NCBI GenBank assembly: GCA_030512335.1
Contig: JAULSU010000006.1
Location: 2,294,001 to 2,358,000 of the forward strand
DNA length: 64,000 nt
Source of the DNA: Immersiella caudata
Lineage: Eukaryota; Ascomycota; Sordariomycetes; Sordariales; Lasiosphaeriaceae
Reading direction: 5' to 3'
Shown here: one piece after another, positions 22,448 through 35,700 of the stretch
Layout of the letters: each line of letters opens with the position of its first letter
How positions within the stretch are numbered: the first letter of the stretch is position 1
Translations under genes and position numbers: made by a program
Notes under the pieces: generated by a model
Database searches by the model: none
The model's input: only the letters and a program-made list of their open reading frames with translations
Told to the model about the DNA's origin: nothing

Positions 22448-23233
22448 TTATCGAGAAGGGATTTGTACCTTTTAGCCGTGGACCGACAATTTTTCCTGCA
22501 CATAACCTTGTACCAATGGTGGCGAGCTTGGTGCTGGATGGATTCTTAAGCACGGCGGATATTGGGCTGGCTGCGACTTGACTTTGATCCTGAAGCGCTT
22601 CCAGGGACACTAAATAACTTTGAGGTGAGGCTGCGGCATACGAAGAGGAATAATGCTGTGTAGGATGCAGTGGGTTTGCTTCTGTCGGCGGCAGTGTGGG
22701 ATGCCTGCCCGGCGTCATATTTTAAGGTTTTCAATGAAATACTGGATGGCCTTGCACTCCTTCCCTGTTCTACAACGAGTGCTGGTGCGAAGGTGCTCCC
22801 TACCCGTACCTTCCCCGGCTCTTATCTCTAGGCTTCAATCAGGGTGGAATCTCTTCCGCCTTTTCGCCTTGCCATTTGACTTTGCTCTGGCTAGCGTTCT
22901 CCGTCACCAATAACTCTCCCCGGACCTACCGTTGCACTACTTTTGGTCGTGCCGTAGATTTCTCGGCTTCGCACCCCCGCAAGCAATCGATTCGGAGTCG
23001 TCGTTGTCCGTCACTCGAACCACCAAAACGCCTATGCCCCCAAGACCACGTCGCACACTGAACCCAGGATGGAGTTGGATGAAGTCTCAATTTCTAAAGA
23101 TACTCTCCCATCTCTATTCCCATCTATTATTACCGCGAGGCATCCCGAGTATTGCAGCAGCCCCGCGCCTCAACAGCCGTGTTGCCATTCTATCGGAAAC
23201 CAGCCCAAAGTATTCCGTCTTACAGCTCCTAGA
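22448..23233. other. Intergenic, no gene seen
   Basis: This is the 3' flank of the minus-strand MFS gene and of the relics to its left. Short Cys/Arg-rich frames only. Confidence 0.4.
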
Positions 23234-25157
23234 TTACGCCATCACCATCCCCTCGCCTTCCGGCTTGCTGTGCAGACGCTTCCACGGCACGAGGCCAACC
23301 AGAAGGAACGACGCACCGGCCATGCCGATGGCGACGGCGAATGCAGTCCGGAGACCGTCCAAGTACGCGAGCACGATGCCCGGCAGCACATCAGGCGGGA
23401 AGACGTTGCGCAGATCTGCGGCACCAGTTCCAATGACGGCCATTGGGGGTACAGTCGGCGCGTGAACGGCCAGGCTGTCCACCAGACGGTTGATGAAACC
23501 CGATTGCGCGGCGGAAATGCTGAAGGCGCCACCGAGAATTTGGAAGACTGAGAAAGGGTTAGCAATCTTCGCGAGTTACAAGAGGAGGGGTACACACAGG
23601 TCAGGGAAGCCGTGGCTGTGGCCATGTCCTCGTTGGTGGCGTTGGCCTGGGCGATGTTCAGGGCGTTTTGGAACGGGAAGGCGATGCCAAAGCCGAGAAG
23701 GATTTGGTATCCGACCCATTTCCCAGTCGACGTATCGGCATCGAGCGTGTACAGCAACCCGCAGCCAACAGCGCAGATGGCGGCGCCCAGTGCCATGAAT
23801 GGTGTTGCGTGGCGGGTCTTGGTGACGACGATTCCACCCGCAATGATCGAGAAACACCCCGAGACGACCAGCGGAAGGTTATCGACACCCGACTGGATGG
23901 CGTCCTCGCCCTTTACGCTCTGGAAGTAGAGAGGCAAAAAAAACAGCAGAAGAAAGTAGCAGCCGGCGAAGAAGAACTGGAAGGCCGCGGGTCCCCACAG
24001 CCAACGTTGACCGACAACCCGAGGCGGGAGCATGGCATACTCGCCTTGGTAGACCTCCCAGGCGAAAAGAGCTGCCAGAATGACGAAGGAACCGACGAGC
24101 AACCCGATCACCACGCTGCTGTTCCAGGCGTACGTCACACCAGCATACTGGAGCGCAAGAATGAAGCTGATGATGCCCCCCATAGCGAGAGCCGAGCCGA
24201 CGAGGTCCATATGCTTGAGCTTCTCCGTCCAGGTTGCCTCGGCAGGCTTGGCGGCGCTGGGGTTCTTGAAGAACAGCATCATCAGGAACAAGGAAACACC
24301 ACCGATGGGGAGACTATTGCAAATATCAGCTCATCATCTCCCTTTTTTTGAAAGTTTTCTGTTGGTCTCGAGAGTCTCAAGAGAGTTCCACGCCTGAGAC
24401 AACGGGAAAAGGGACGGAAGAGGAAGAAACCGCTCTAAATACAAACTCACTTTATGTAGAAGCACCACCTCCATGTCACCCGCTCAGAGAAGGCACCACC
24501 CAGGATCGGGCCCACGATAGCGGCGATAGTGTACGCCGACCCGACCATGCCCATCATGAACGGGCGCTGCTGTGGCGGTACGGAGAAGGCGAGAATGACG
24601 GCTCCACCGGCCGCACACCCCGCACCACCCACGCCTGCGATGGCTCGGCCCACGATGAAGGCATCCGCATTGGGCGCGACGGCGCAGATCAGACTGCCGA
24701 CCTCAAAGATGAGGACGCTGGCGAGGAAGGTCTGCTTGAGCGGAAAGTACTTGTATATCTTTCCAAAGGTCGACTGGAAGCCGCCGAGGCACATGAAGTA
24801 GGCCGAGCCGTACCACGAGACTTTTTCAAGGCCGCCGAACTCGTTGGTGATCTTCGGTATCGCAGTCCCAACGATGGTCTGGTCGAGCGAGGTCAAAAAG
24901 ACGACCATGATGATGGCGGCGATGATGATGACGAGGTGCAGGCCGTGCGGGTAGTCATCGGGCTCGGTGACGGAGCCGGGTTTTGTTGGTTGGTCGCTGT
25001 CGCTGAGGACTTGCTTCGGATCCTCCTTTAGAGAGCCCCTGAAGGAAGGCTGGCGTTCATCGTCGGAGCTGGTACTCAACCCTGAGGGTGCGGGTCGGGC
25101 GTCCTTCTTCTCGTTCTCTGCCTGGCTGGGGCTGTCTGGTCTGGTATCGGCTGCCAT
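23234..25157 (-). CDS. MFS drug:H+ antiporter, DHA2 type (14 TM)
   Basis: Three exons on the minus strand: 25157-24451, 24313-23598 and 23547-23234, with introns of 137 bp (GTGAGT..ATAG, phase 2) and 50 bp (GTGTGT..TCAG, phase 1); 578 residues. A polar, Ser/Asp/Glu-rich N-terminus of about 75 residues precedes the membrane region. The diagnostic DHA2 first-helix signature FLTSLDQTIVGTAIPKI is present. Antiporter motif C appears as AAIVGPILGGAF, and motif A-like VGRAIAGVGGAG lies between. Splicing restores NLPIGGVS and FFQILGGAFSISAAQSG across the junctions. Relatives include efflux pumps of secondary-metabolite clusters. It lies 2.7 kb beyond the 3' end of the NRPS gene, so membership in that cluster is possible but unproven. 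The ATG at 25157 was chosen over the open frame upstream, which lacks family character. Confidence 0.9.
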
Positions 25158-27821
25158 CTTTACGGCTAGAAGGGAGAGAGTGTGGGGGTGGCAATTGGTG
25201 AATCCCAGATCTGAACAGCCCGACATTCGCAGCGGAGGGGCTGCCTCCTTTATTTCAACAACATAACGGCGGGTTCGGCGGGACCTAAGGCAGCAGCACA
25301 CCTAAATCCGGTAAAGCGCATGTATCCCCTTGGGCGTGGGAAAGTGTGGAATTCCACGATGGCTCGGGACTCATCCGTGCCCACCCCTGGTTTTTGGACG
25401 CGGCTGTTAGGTTGCGCCGGGGTCCGGGACGGGGTGGGAACTGAGCGCAGCTGAGTGGGCTGCCAGCTTTGATTCGCCGCAGTACCAAAGGACGGCTCGA
25501 TAAATGCAGGCCAGAATCCGGTGGTGCGTCTACAAGTCCGAGGTCCCCACACCCACACAACAACGGGACCACTTGGGGATGAGTCCCCAGGGTCTGGACT
25601 CCAGGCCATTTGGACTGCGTCGTTTGGAACACGTCCTATGTTCAAACTTTTCCATGGCGCAGCGGGCTCGGAGACTGATCACAAAACCGTTGGTTCCCGA
25701 CCTTAGTATCCGTGTCTGCTGCAGCTCAGCGGGCCTGAATCCATCTGCAGCGGCCCTCTGGGAGAGTGGAATTTTTGTTTGGGATTGGGACGAGTTTGCG
25801 ACGCGGCAGCCACGCAGCAGGACGGCACAATTCAGCCTCCGACCCTGACGTCGCGCACGTGCGCTTTACGAAGCCCTCGGCGACGGCCATTGGCGCTTTT
25901 CTGTTCTGTGTTGGGTGCGGAACGCTCGGAAGCGCGTGCCCCAGGAATTTCACGGATTCTCTCTCGCTTCCCGGGCTTGGCGCGTCTGATGTTTGGCTCC
26001 CGCGCCGCACCGTGTCGGACCTGGTGCTCACACCCGGAGATAAGATCCCACCTGGCCCCGTCAATTTGCAGCTCACGTGCGGCGGGCTTTATTTTGACGA
26101 GTTATGCTCCACCGTAAGGCTTAGCCGTTGGGCTGGCTTGGAATTTCTCTCATGGCTTGGGAATTGCCAGCCAGGCAACAGGCAAGGTGTCATTTGTTCC
26201 GGCATCCCTCGCTTGACGACTTTGTTACCACTCATGTGCTCAGTCACCCTTGACCGCGGGTGAGGCTCGTTGGTTTACGCTCGAAAACGTCCGAAGGGCG
26301 GCGGAAGCTGGGTTCTTGGCGGTGCGTATTCGCCAACAACCGCTGTCTTTTACCACCCCAACGGTTCCCTCTCGTGGAATTCCATGCACCGCCTCAACAT
26401 TTGAAATAGTTCCCCACGCGCCTCCGAAACACAATATCACAGACCACTGCCGCAACATCAGCAACGCATCTCAAAAACGCACCCGGCAGCTAGTTCTGAC
26501 ACCGACGCGCTTGGACGGACAACCGCCGCACACAGGGCAGCTTTCGGCAACATGTTTTGGGAATGCGAGATCTGAGCCGCACCTTGAACGCGGATCGAGG
26601 GTCGGGGGGTTCCGTCCGGAAGTCCAGAGCCAAAAGCGGAAATGTGCCGCGCCAAGCAGGTAGGCACAGGGGTCTTCAAGCAGTGTTCTAGATCGTCGAG
26701 TCCGAATACGAGAGCCTGAGCTTTCTCCTTCAAACTTCTCTGTATGAAAGTCGGTCTAGTTCCTTCTTAGCAGATGAAACCTGGCAAGGTAGATGCCAGA
26801 GGACCCCTAGTTAAAGATCGAGTGGAAGGATCAGGGCGACTCCGGTCACTTTGGAGCCAGCTAATATCTGCACACGTACCGGCAGCCGAGCAAACTCACT
26901 TGGGAACTGCGACCCCCTGATTGCTGGTCACAGACACATCCATTGCCGACCAGCCGGGTGGATTTCGAAGAGGAAGACTCGAAGTAAAGTGACTACGGTT
27001 AGACTACCCGTGCTGACGGCATTTGGTTAACATCTTGGTATCAAGATGGCGTGTCCCTCGGCGAAGCCCTACCGAAAGCAGTACTACCTCCCATCTGCCA
27101 TTTCCCCGTGGACACCGCCCACGCCTCGTCTCACTGATTTTTTTCACTTGGAGGCCGCCGGGTCATCCAAGTTGTCCGAAGCCGGACCTCCCCCTAGCAA
27201 CCGAGACCCACACTTTCTCCCGCCACTGTACCTGTCTGCTTCTACGCCACCCCTGAACATCCTATGGACAATCCACAGGGCTGTAATTAGAGATACTGAC
27301 GGTTTAGGCGGGTCCCAACTCATGTTCTAACCTGCGTGGTGTGAGTTGAGGTGCCGGTGCTTGTAGACATGGGGATGAGCACGTTGAGGGCCGGCTGGGA
27401 GGCTTCGACCCTGGTGGTGAGTTCCATTCCTAGTGGGAGGGGAATAAGTCACCAAAATTCCATGAGCACCGTGGGGGTTTTGAAAGTGTCTTCTTCAAAG
27501 TCTATATCACAGCCGTAATTTGTGTACTGAAAGCTAAAGTAACCAAGACCATAAACTTGAGGAGAGATCATATGACATGAGCAACAAATGAAATCCAATG
27601 ATTGAGATGCCCGGCAAGTAGAGTAAACGACACAAGATAACGTGAAATAACAATAAATAAAAGGCCAAAGACAAACAGAGGATAATAAACAAGCATGGCT
27701 GAACCCCAATTGCGAAGAAACGAACAACAAAAGATAAAAACCTACAAAGATAAAAAAACAGAAGCACGAAACACGAAACACCATAGCGCCTCACAAAAGG
27801 ACCGATCGAATCAGATTCCGA
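25158..27821. other. Spacer of 2.7 kb between the MFS promoter and the NRPS 3' end
   Basis: The left part is the MFS promoter. No frame shows a domain. AT-rich sequence at 27490-27790 is the 3' flank of the NRPS gene. No terminator-like or RNA element could be confirmed. Confidence 0.4.
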
Positions 27822-29740
27822 TCAAACAACCTCAACGCCCACTCTACCCGTTCGCTTCTTCGTCCATCTCTTCGCCAACCTAACCACATTCGCCAGTTGC
27901 GGCAGCCCAGATCCCTTCTTTCGCTTCTTTTCTTCTTCGCCCCTCTCACTACTCTTCAGAGGAGAGTCTTTGAACAGGGGACTTGCAGGTGAGGCACGGC
28001 CAGAGCTGACCTTGACTGTGAAGAAGGGAGCCAGAAGAGCAGCCTGGTCTCGCACCGTCAGTCGCGCAGCCAGGTCCTCGAGATTCGGTGTGGGAAGACC
28101 CTCTTGTCCGAGAAGCCATGACAGTTCGGCCAGACGGACGAGGTCGCCGCCGGCAGCGAAGAAAGAGGTGTTGTCATCGATATCGAGACCTGATGGGCCT
28201 GCGTTCTCTGTGTCCTCTGAGCTGGAGTGGGGTGCCAGGACCTTTTGCCAGGCTGACTTGATCATGTCGACCAGCTCAGGGTGCAATGTAGTCTCAAACT
28301 CCGATGTTGGAATGTTCTCGACGAATCGGGTGCTGACAACATCAGATACCTCTCGCGGCAGCGGCGTTCCCCTCTGATTGCGTTGTCGCATCAGCTCCTC
28401 CTCGGAAAGAACAGGGAACTCAGCGTCTGGCTCTCTCGCAAACCGCCCTGCAGTCTCGCACAACATGTTCAGCGCGCGCTGAGCGAGCTCCCTCGACACC
28501 CTGCCTCCATCGGCAAAGCTGACCATCACTTCATGCATCTCTCCTTGCTTCTTTTCTTGCAATCCATCCTCATGACTCAATGGCTGGGCAAACACCGACA
28601 AGTCCGCAAAGTCGCCACCCCCGTCACTTGCACAGCCCACACCGTACTCGACTCCTCCAATGCTGATGCCGTCCATGGCGTCCAGACTACCGTTTTGGTA
28701 TTGCACAGCTGTGGAAAAGTAGCATCCAGGCGCCCAGTCGGTGCAGTGCCGGATGATCTCGCGAAAGCCGAGGACCTCGTGAGGCATGTCTTCGACTTGC
28801 TGTATCTGAATGCCGTGCATGAGCTCGCGGGCTGTTACCCTGCCATCGTCGTGTGAAGTAAAGGACACTCGCACCGGTACCAAGTTGAGACAAGGCCCAA
28901 CAATGGCCTCGACCCCTGACACCGACGACACGTTGCGTCCCGAGATGGTGTGACCAAACACTACATCGTCTGAGCCCGACAGCTGTCCCAAGACACGCGC
29001 CCAAGCAGCCTTGATGACGGTCGCCGGCGTAAGCAGGCTGTTGGCTACCGCAGGCAGCCAAACCTTGCTTTTCAGTATCGTCGTCGGCAGCGATGTCAGC
29101 CCCTCCACTCCCAACGTCCTCTCCGTTGCCATCGGCACGATCTCCGTCATTGTCGACCCCTTCAACAATGTTCTCCAATGGCGATAATGCTCCGACCTCA
29201 AGGTCCCCGCCGACGCCCGCAAATAGTTGGCAAACAAGGGCGGCGGGGCAATGGCTCTACCCTGATATGCTTCCTTGAGCGCTGCCCAAATGCGATGCAG
29301 GCAGACGCCGTCATACTGGGCGTGGGAAATCCGCAGCAACAGCCTGTGTCGTTGACTTTGTTGGTGCATCACGACAGTGAAGCCCAAAAGCGACTCTCCC
29401 AGCTTTGGTGTGTTGGCCGGGTCCCTCTCTTTGGCTTGTACCTCCTTCGTGAAGGCCTCGAAGTCGACGTCGTCTTCCAATTTGACCACGCGGAAAGACG
29501 GCCTCAAGTTGCGCAGCACAACTTGCAGGAAGCGGCCCCCTGACGGAATGAACACGGTCCGCAGGATGTCAAAGGCCTGCACCACCTGGAGCCAGGCATT
29601 GCGCAGTCGGGCCACGTTGATCGGACCGGATCCGTCGAGGTAGAAGTAGTTGAGCATCCACCGTGACGAGAGCAAGGCACCCGTCACGGCGAGTGACTGG
29701 AAGTCGGTCGCGGGGAGGACATCAGCCAAGCCACCGCGGA
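27822..29740 (-). other. NRPS terminus: C7 (cyclising type) and serine-less carrier T7*
   Basis: C7 begins LADVLPATDFQSLAVTG near residue 7413 and keeps SHAQYDG near 7548. Terminal C domains of fungal NRPSs release peptides by macrocyclisation. After it, residues about 7890-7970 have the fold signature of a carrier (LVDMIKSAWQKVLAP...DDNTSFFAAGGDLVRL), but the pantetheine-accepting Ser is Leu near 7944. The last 80 residues are a basic tail rich in Lys and Arg. T7* cannot be phosphopantetheinylated at that position and may be structural. Confidence 0.8.
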
Positions 29741-32700
29741 AGACGCCCACGTGCGGGACGACATTGGTCTGGAGGAAATAATCGACGTTGGATGCGGCCA
29801 GCAGGGAGAAGCGTTCGTAGAGGTTTGGATCCGAGTCGTTCGTCTGAAGCGTCTGATAAGGAGCCACGGAATCGCCCCTTTCGCCCGATGGGATGTGCGA
29901 TTCTGACTGAATAGACGTCTTGACAAGCTCGAGCATTGTCTTGAAGGTTGGATTTCGGAAGACATCGGCCACGTTGAGTTGCACTCCCTGGTCTCGGGCC
30001 TCACCAGCGAACTTCATGGCGAGAATGCTGTCACCGCCGAGGTCGAAGAAACTGTCGTCCTCAGAAACGGAAAGGTCCGGCGGCAGGTTGAGCATGCTTC
30101 GCCATAAGCCAAGTAGTATTCCTCGAATATTTTGTGTTGTTGGAATGACGGTCTTCTCCAGGGATACCTCGGTCATGGCTGTCGGTGGCTCGCTTGGCTC
30201 TGAGCCGCCAAAGACTGTCGAGTTCGGTCCAGTGCCTGTGGATACTTCGCTCAAAGTGTGAGAGCAGTGTCCCGAGTCGCTGGCAGATGAGTCTTCCAGA
30301 TCACCGGTGCTAGAGGCAGCTCGTTGAACCGTTGCGATGGCAAAGTCCTTCGTCTGAAGCTTCTCCCGCAACTTCTGCGACTTCCCATCTACCCGCACCT
30401 CGAGCTCAGCAACAGACTGCGCCCGCTCCTCCATGAACCCATCCAACACCTGCGCCATAGCGTTCGCCACCTCTTGAGCCTGGTCATCACCAAGGTGGTC
30501 CGACCAGTAGCGCAACACTACACCCTCGGTACCGCTCGACGTGTCGACGTTGACAGTCACAGCATACTCGCTCGGGTCATGTGCCTCTTCCATCTCAAAC
30601 ACCAGTCCGGGCTTCTCCTCCTCCGCCCCCGTATCGCCCACCCCCATGTGGTTCTGAATCGAAATCGAAGTATTGTAGAGCGCCCTACCCGCCAGACCCA
30701 ACTCATGCTGCACGCTCGCCAAGGAACAACGCCGATATTGCGCATTTTGAAGGTGGCGGTCCTGTGCACTCTTCAAGATGTCCTCGAGCGTGGCTTCACC
30801 AGCGACAATGGTGCGGAAACACAACATATTGATCAAGGTGCCGACTGTTCGGTCAATGTCCTTGAGGGGTGCGTCCCGGTCCGTGGTGAGGTAGCCAAAG
30901 CTGGTATCCTCAGACGCCGTGTACTTCCGTAAGACGATGGCCCAGGCGGCGTGCATGACGTTGGCCAGCGTCACTTGAGTTTGTTCAGACAACTTCCGCA
31001 GCTCGGAAAACCGACCAAAGCGCACATCAATGGCTCGAAGCGCTCGGGGCTCCTTGGAGTTCGCGTCCGGACCGAGCTTGGGAAAGTAGCAGGGTATGAC
31101 ACCCTTCAAATGGCCCGTCCAGTACTCCTTGTCATTTCTTGCGGTCGAAGCCGAGTAGCGGATGTAGTCGCTGTAAAGCGGACCCGGAGCGTCGCTCAGG
31201 GTGCCGGCGTACGCCTGCGTCAACTCATCAACAATGAGGGCGAGAGATCCGCCGTCGAGAATGGCGTGGTTGGCATCCAGTCGCATCAGCACCCGGCCAG
31301 CGGGATCACATGTTATTGTGACTTTGTGCGGAAGGCGTGGCTTCCTCTCACTGCTGGCAAGCTGCGTCTGTCCCTCCAAGTCGTGGTGGAGGATGTTCAC
31401 CTCGCAGTCGACGCTCTCCAACACCACCTGGTCGAAGACGCTGCCGCGCTGGATCCCTTCCACAAAAACGGTACGAAGGGAGGCGTGGCGGTCGACGACA
31501 TGCTTCCACGCCCTTGCCAGTCTCTCAGGTAACACGGGGCCACCGGCGTCACGCACTAGGTAAACAGCGCGGACCTGATAGGCTTCGGGGTTCCGGAGTT
31601 GGCTGATGAGGATGCCCTCCTGGACTGGCGTGCACGGGTAGATATCCTGAATCTGAGCTGAAGAAAAGTCGATGCCCGCTCGGGGAAGAACTCTGGACGT
31701 CAAAGTGTGCAAGTCCTCGTATGTCAGCGACAGCAGCGGGTAGTCGCTCAACGTGGGTTGAGGGGCCACGTCCAAGAGCGTGTGAACCATGGACTCCAGG
31801 ATCTGCTTGCACTTGGTGATCCACTTCTTGATGTCGAGGACGCGATCGAGACTCTTGTCAAACATGAAGCTGAACTGAAGCGTGTTGTTGGTGACCACGG
31901 CGGATATCTCGAAGAGGGCCAGTCTTGTTGTCTTGGGACCCACGTCAGCGACGGCGTCGTCCAGGTCGATGGTCTGGAGCAGTGCATCGGAGCTGGCGTC
32001 GGCATCGGCGGTGTTGCTGACACCTCCGCCGAGGTAGTTGAACAGCATCTCCATGGGCCGTGTATTCCGTGCAGACTGGCCGAGATATTTGTTGGCAAAG
32101 TATGGTCGGCCGTTTTCCAGGATGCTTCGACGTGTATCCTTGATGCGTCGCAATGTGTCGAGCATGTCGGTGAGACCACCGGCCGTTTGAACGAGGACAG
32201 GACAGATGGACGTGAACCACCCCACAGTTTGGGATAGATCCACGTTGGTGTCTGCGGGCGCCTCACGTCCATGGGTCTCGACATGCAAGGCGGGCATGGT
32301 TCTGTCGGTGAAGGTGGTGGCAAACGAATGAACAATGGCGGCCATGAGAAGCTCAACGGGCTTCGTCTTGAAGGCCCGGTGGCATTCGTCGGCAAGCACC
32401 AACTTTGTCATGTGCTCGTCGATGGCAAACGCTTCGGTTTCGACATTGCCATACAGGGGAGGTGTGCTGAGGCCCCAGTACTTCATGTCACACGGTGGCT
32501 CCGTGAACGGGAGCAACCTCGCAAAGCTGGCAGCCTTGGTCTCCATGTGCTTCTTCTGCAGTGAAAGCCAGGACGAAAAAGAGAGCGGTGGCTCCGGCAG
32601 TGGCGATCCGGATTCCAGAACGAGGTCGAGGTCCTGAAGAATGATGCGCCACGACACAACATCGATGGCCAAGTGGTGGGCAACCAGCAAGAGGATAGTC

Positions 32701-35700
32701 TGGTCCGGGAGTTGGAACAAGTCCGCGCGGAAGACCGGTCCGTTTCTGATGTCCAGACGAGTTTGAGCGGTTGTCATGAGCGGCGTCATGTCGGCGAGGG
32801 TGTCGGCGTGATGAGACTCAAACTCGTACGGCGATGGAGTCATCGGGACAATGCGTTGAGCCCACTTGCTGCCGTTCTTCACAAAACGGGCCCGCAACAT
32901 GCCATGGCGCTGGACCACCGAGTTCAGAGCCTGTCTCAGTTGATCGACGGTGAGAGCATTGGACACTTTGAGGGTGATGCTCTGGTTGAAGCGGGAGTCG
33001 CCAACGTGGGCTGCGGCCATGCCCATGTACATGGTCTGAACTGGCGAGAGACCAAACGGCTCTGTCGACTCGGCATTGCTGCCGTGTGCGTTTGTCTGCG
33101 AGGCCACCTTTGCGAGCTTCGCAAGATGTCCCACCGACTTGGATCGCAGCACGTCCTGCAACGAGACGCTGATGCCGGCAGTCTTGGCTCGAGAAACCAC
33201 GCCCATTGCCCTGATACTGTCGCCGCCTGAGTAGGTCAGTTTAGAGGTTCAAGAAAGGGAAGCCACAACGATAGAACATACCGAGTCCCAAGAACCCCTT
33301 GTCCTCTGGGAAGTCACCCTGCAAACGCAGCTCCTTCGTCCAAATCTCCCTCAACGTCGCCACCACCCCAGCCAACCCCGCCTCATCAAATTCCAGGCCC
33401 TCCTCATCGCCATCATCGTTCAGACCCAAATCCTTCACAATCTTCTCGTACGTTTCATCCTTCAACTCGTCAACCCAGCCAGCAACCTTGTTGCGGTCCA
33501 GCTTGCCCGACACAACCTTGGGAATGTCGTGCAGCACCAGCCAGCATGCAGGGACCATGTAAGACGGAAGCGCCTCGCTCAGTGCATCTCGGACCATGCG
33601 TAGCTCCTTGCGAGCGAGAGCCGTGGCATCGGGCGGCCCGCCGATCAGGAGGGGGATGTTGTCGTCGACGACCCCCACATCGCCAAGGCCGTTGATGGCT
33701 TGCAGGGTCACTACCCCTGTCAGTCGACCCTGGCACGAGCCCGCGCTTGGCTTGACAACCAAGGCCAACCGGATTCTCGGATCGGCCGACAACCGCGACT
33801 CGATCTCACCGAGCTCGAGACGCTGTCCGTTGACTTTGACCTGGCCGTCGCGGCGACCTAAGAACACTAAACTGCCGTCAGGGGCATACTTGACGAGGTC
33901 GCCCGTGCGGTAGATGCGCTGTGGTGTCTGCATCCCTGTCACACTGGACGCCCACGCCGGCTTGTCGACAAAGGCCAGCTTCGTTTTGGTCGCGTCGTTG
34001 AGGTAGCCTTCGGCCAAGAGCGATCCGCTGAGGGCCAGCTCACCGGCGGCTCCTACGGGAGTGAGCCAGGTATTGTCGTGAGATGGCTCGTCGCCAGCGG
34101 TCGAAGGCAGGGCCTCCACGATCCAGGCCCTCCCTGCACTTGTCGCCCGCCCAATGACGGCCCTGTCGTCTTGCGTCTTGACATGGGGGTTGACCACGGC
34201 CAACACGCATGCCTCGGTTGGGCCATAGCCGTTGACGAGTTCCACGCGGTCCGCCCACCTTGCCACCGTCTCGCTCTGCATTGCTTCACCGCCGCAGACA
34301 AGCGTCTGGAACGCACCGCCCTCGCAAACCGACTCGGGATCCAGCAGGTTCGCCACCGAGGGGGTCAAAAATGCCCATGTTGCGCTCGACTTTAAGATGG
34401 CCCCGCCAAGGTCGTGGAGCCTGTCGTGTTCGCTGGGCACGCAGACGCACGCCCCCATGGTCAGCGGGGAGAGCACCTCCATCAGCGCCACATCGAACGT
34501 CAACGACGCGAAGTGGAACACGCGCGAATCCGGTCGCATCTTGGTCGCCTGCGCAAAGCCAGCCGACGAAGAGCTAAACGCGCGATGAGTGCACACGACG
34601 CCCTTTGGCTTGCCGGTGCTACCGGAAGTGAACAGCACGTAGGCCGTGCTCCGAGGGGAGAACCTGGGCAGCGATCTATGCTTTGGAACTGCCGGTAGCG
34701 AGCGAAAGTTGGGCTCGTTGAGGGCAAGGCAAACCACGCCGGCCACCCCAGCAAAGCGAGACGAGAACTTGGGGCTGGAGACGATGAGCCGAGGGGAGAC
34801 CCTCTCGATCATGTCCTTTTGTCGTGCGAGTGGGTGGGCAGGATCGAGCGGCACGAAGGCGGCGCCCGAAAGAAGAATGCCGAACAGCGCTACCACAGCC
34901 CACGCGGAGCGTGTAAGACAGACGGGCACAAAGTCACCAGCCCCCACGCCATGCTCCCGGAGATGGTACGCCAAGCGGAGAGCGTGGTCCTGGACCTCCG
35001 CATACGTGAGCTCGGCATCCCAGCCGCTGATCGCCGTCTTGTCTGGGTTCTTTGCCGCTTGCTGGAGGAAAAGGTCGTGAATGCAAGAATCGATAACTGT
35101 ATCGGCTTCGCCGCCATTCCACTGCGATAGGAGAGCATGGTCGTCGGGACTGGTGGCATGGATGTCCCCCAATCTGGTCTCTTTGCTTCCCGAATGCCTG
35201 ACCAGCTCCTTCATGATCCACTCCAGTTGATGGACAAGCCGCTCAGCCTGCCATGTGGACATGACCGTCTCATCGTGGTGCAACAAAATCTCCACCCCAG
35301 TGTCCGTGACGGCGCATTCTAGGACCACGGGATGCGTGAAGAAGTTGCCCAGGGACGACGTGCCCTGAAAGTCCCACTCGTCTTGGGATTCGTCCTCCTC
35401 GTCACCAAACAGAGAACCTGCTTGTATGACCAGGATATTCTGGAAGCCGCAGGCCGCTGCGCAGTCCGGGCCCAGGCGTTTGATGTGCTGCAGCCCGAAG
35501 TGCTGGTGCGTCACAACATTGGTGGCCTGCAGATGGACGCTCCGCAAGAAGTCACAGACCAAGCTGCTGCGGCTAGTTTGCACGCGGGTTGGAACCGTGG
35601 TGATGGTGGGCCCGGTCATGTCGCCGACGCCGGGGAGATCGATGTTGCGGCCGGCCAATGTCTCGCCGAACACGACGTCGTCGGTCCCGGTATAGGCCGA

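Noticed and set aside
30140..30390. Possible hidden intron or missing exon carrying A6
   Set aside because: The reading frame is continuous from C6 to T6 with no splice-site pair, and the span is far too short for an A domain.
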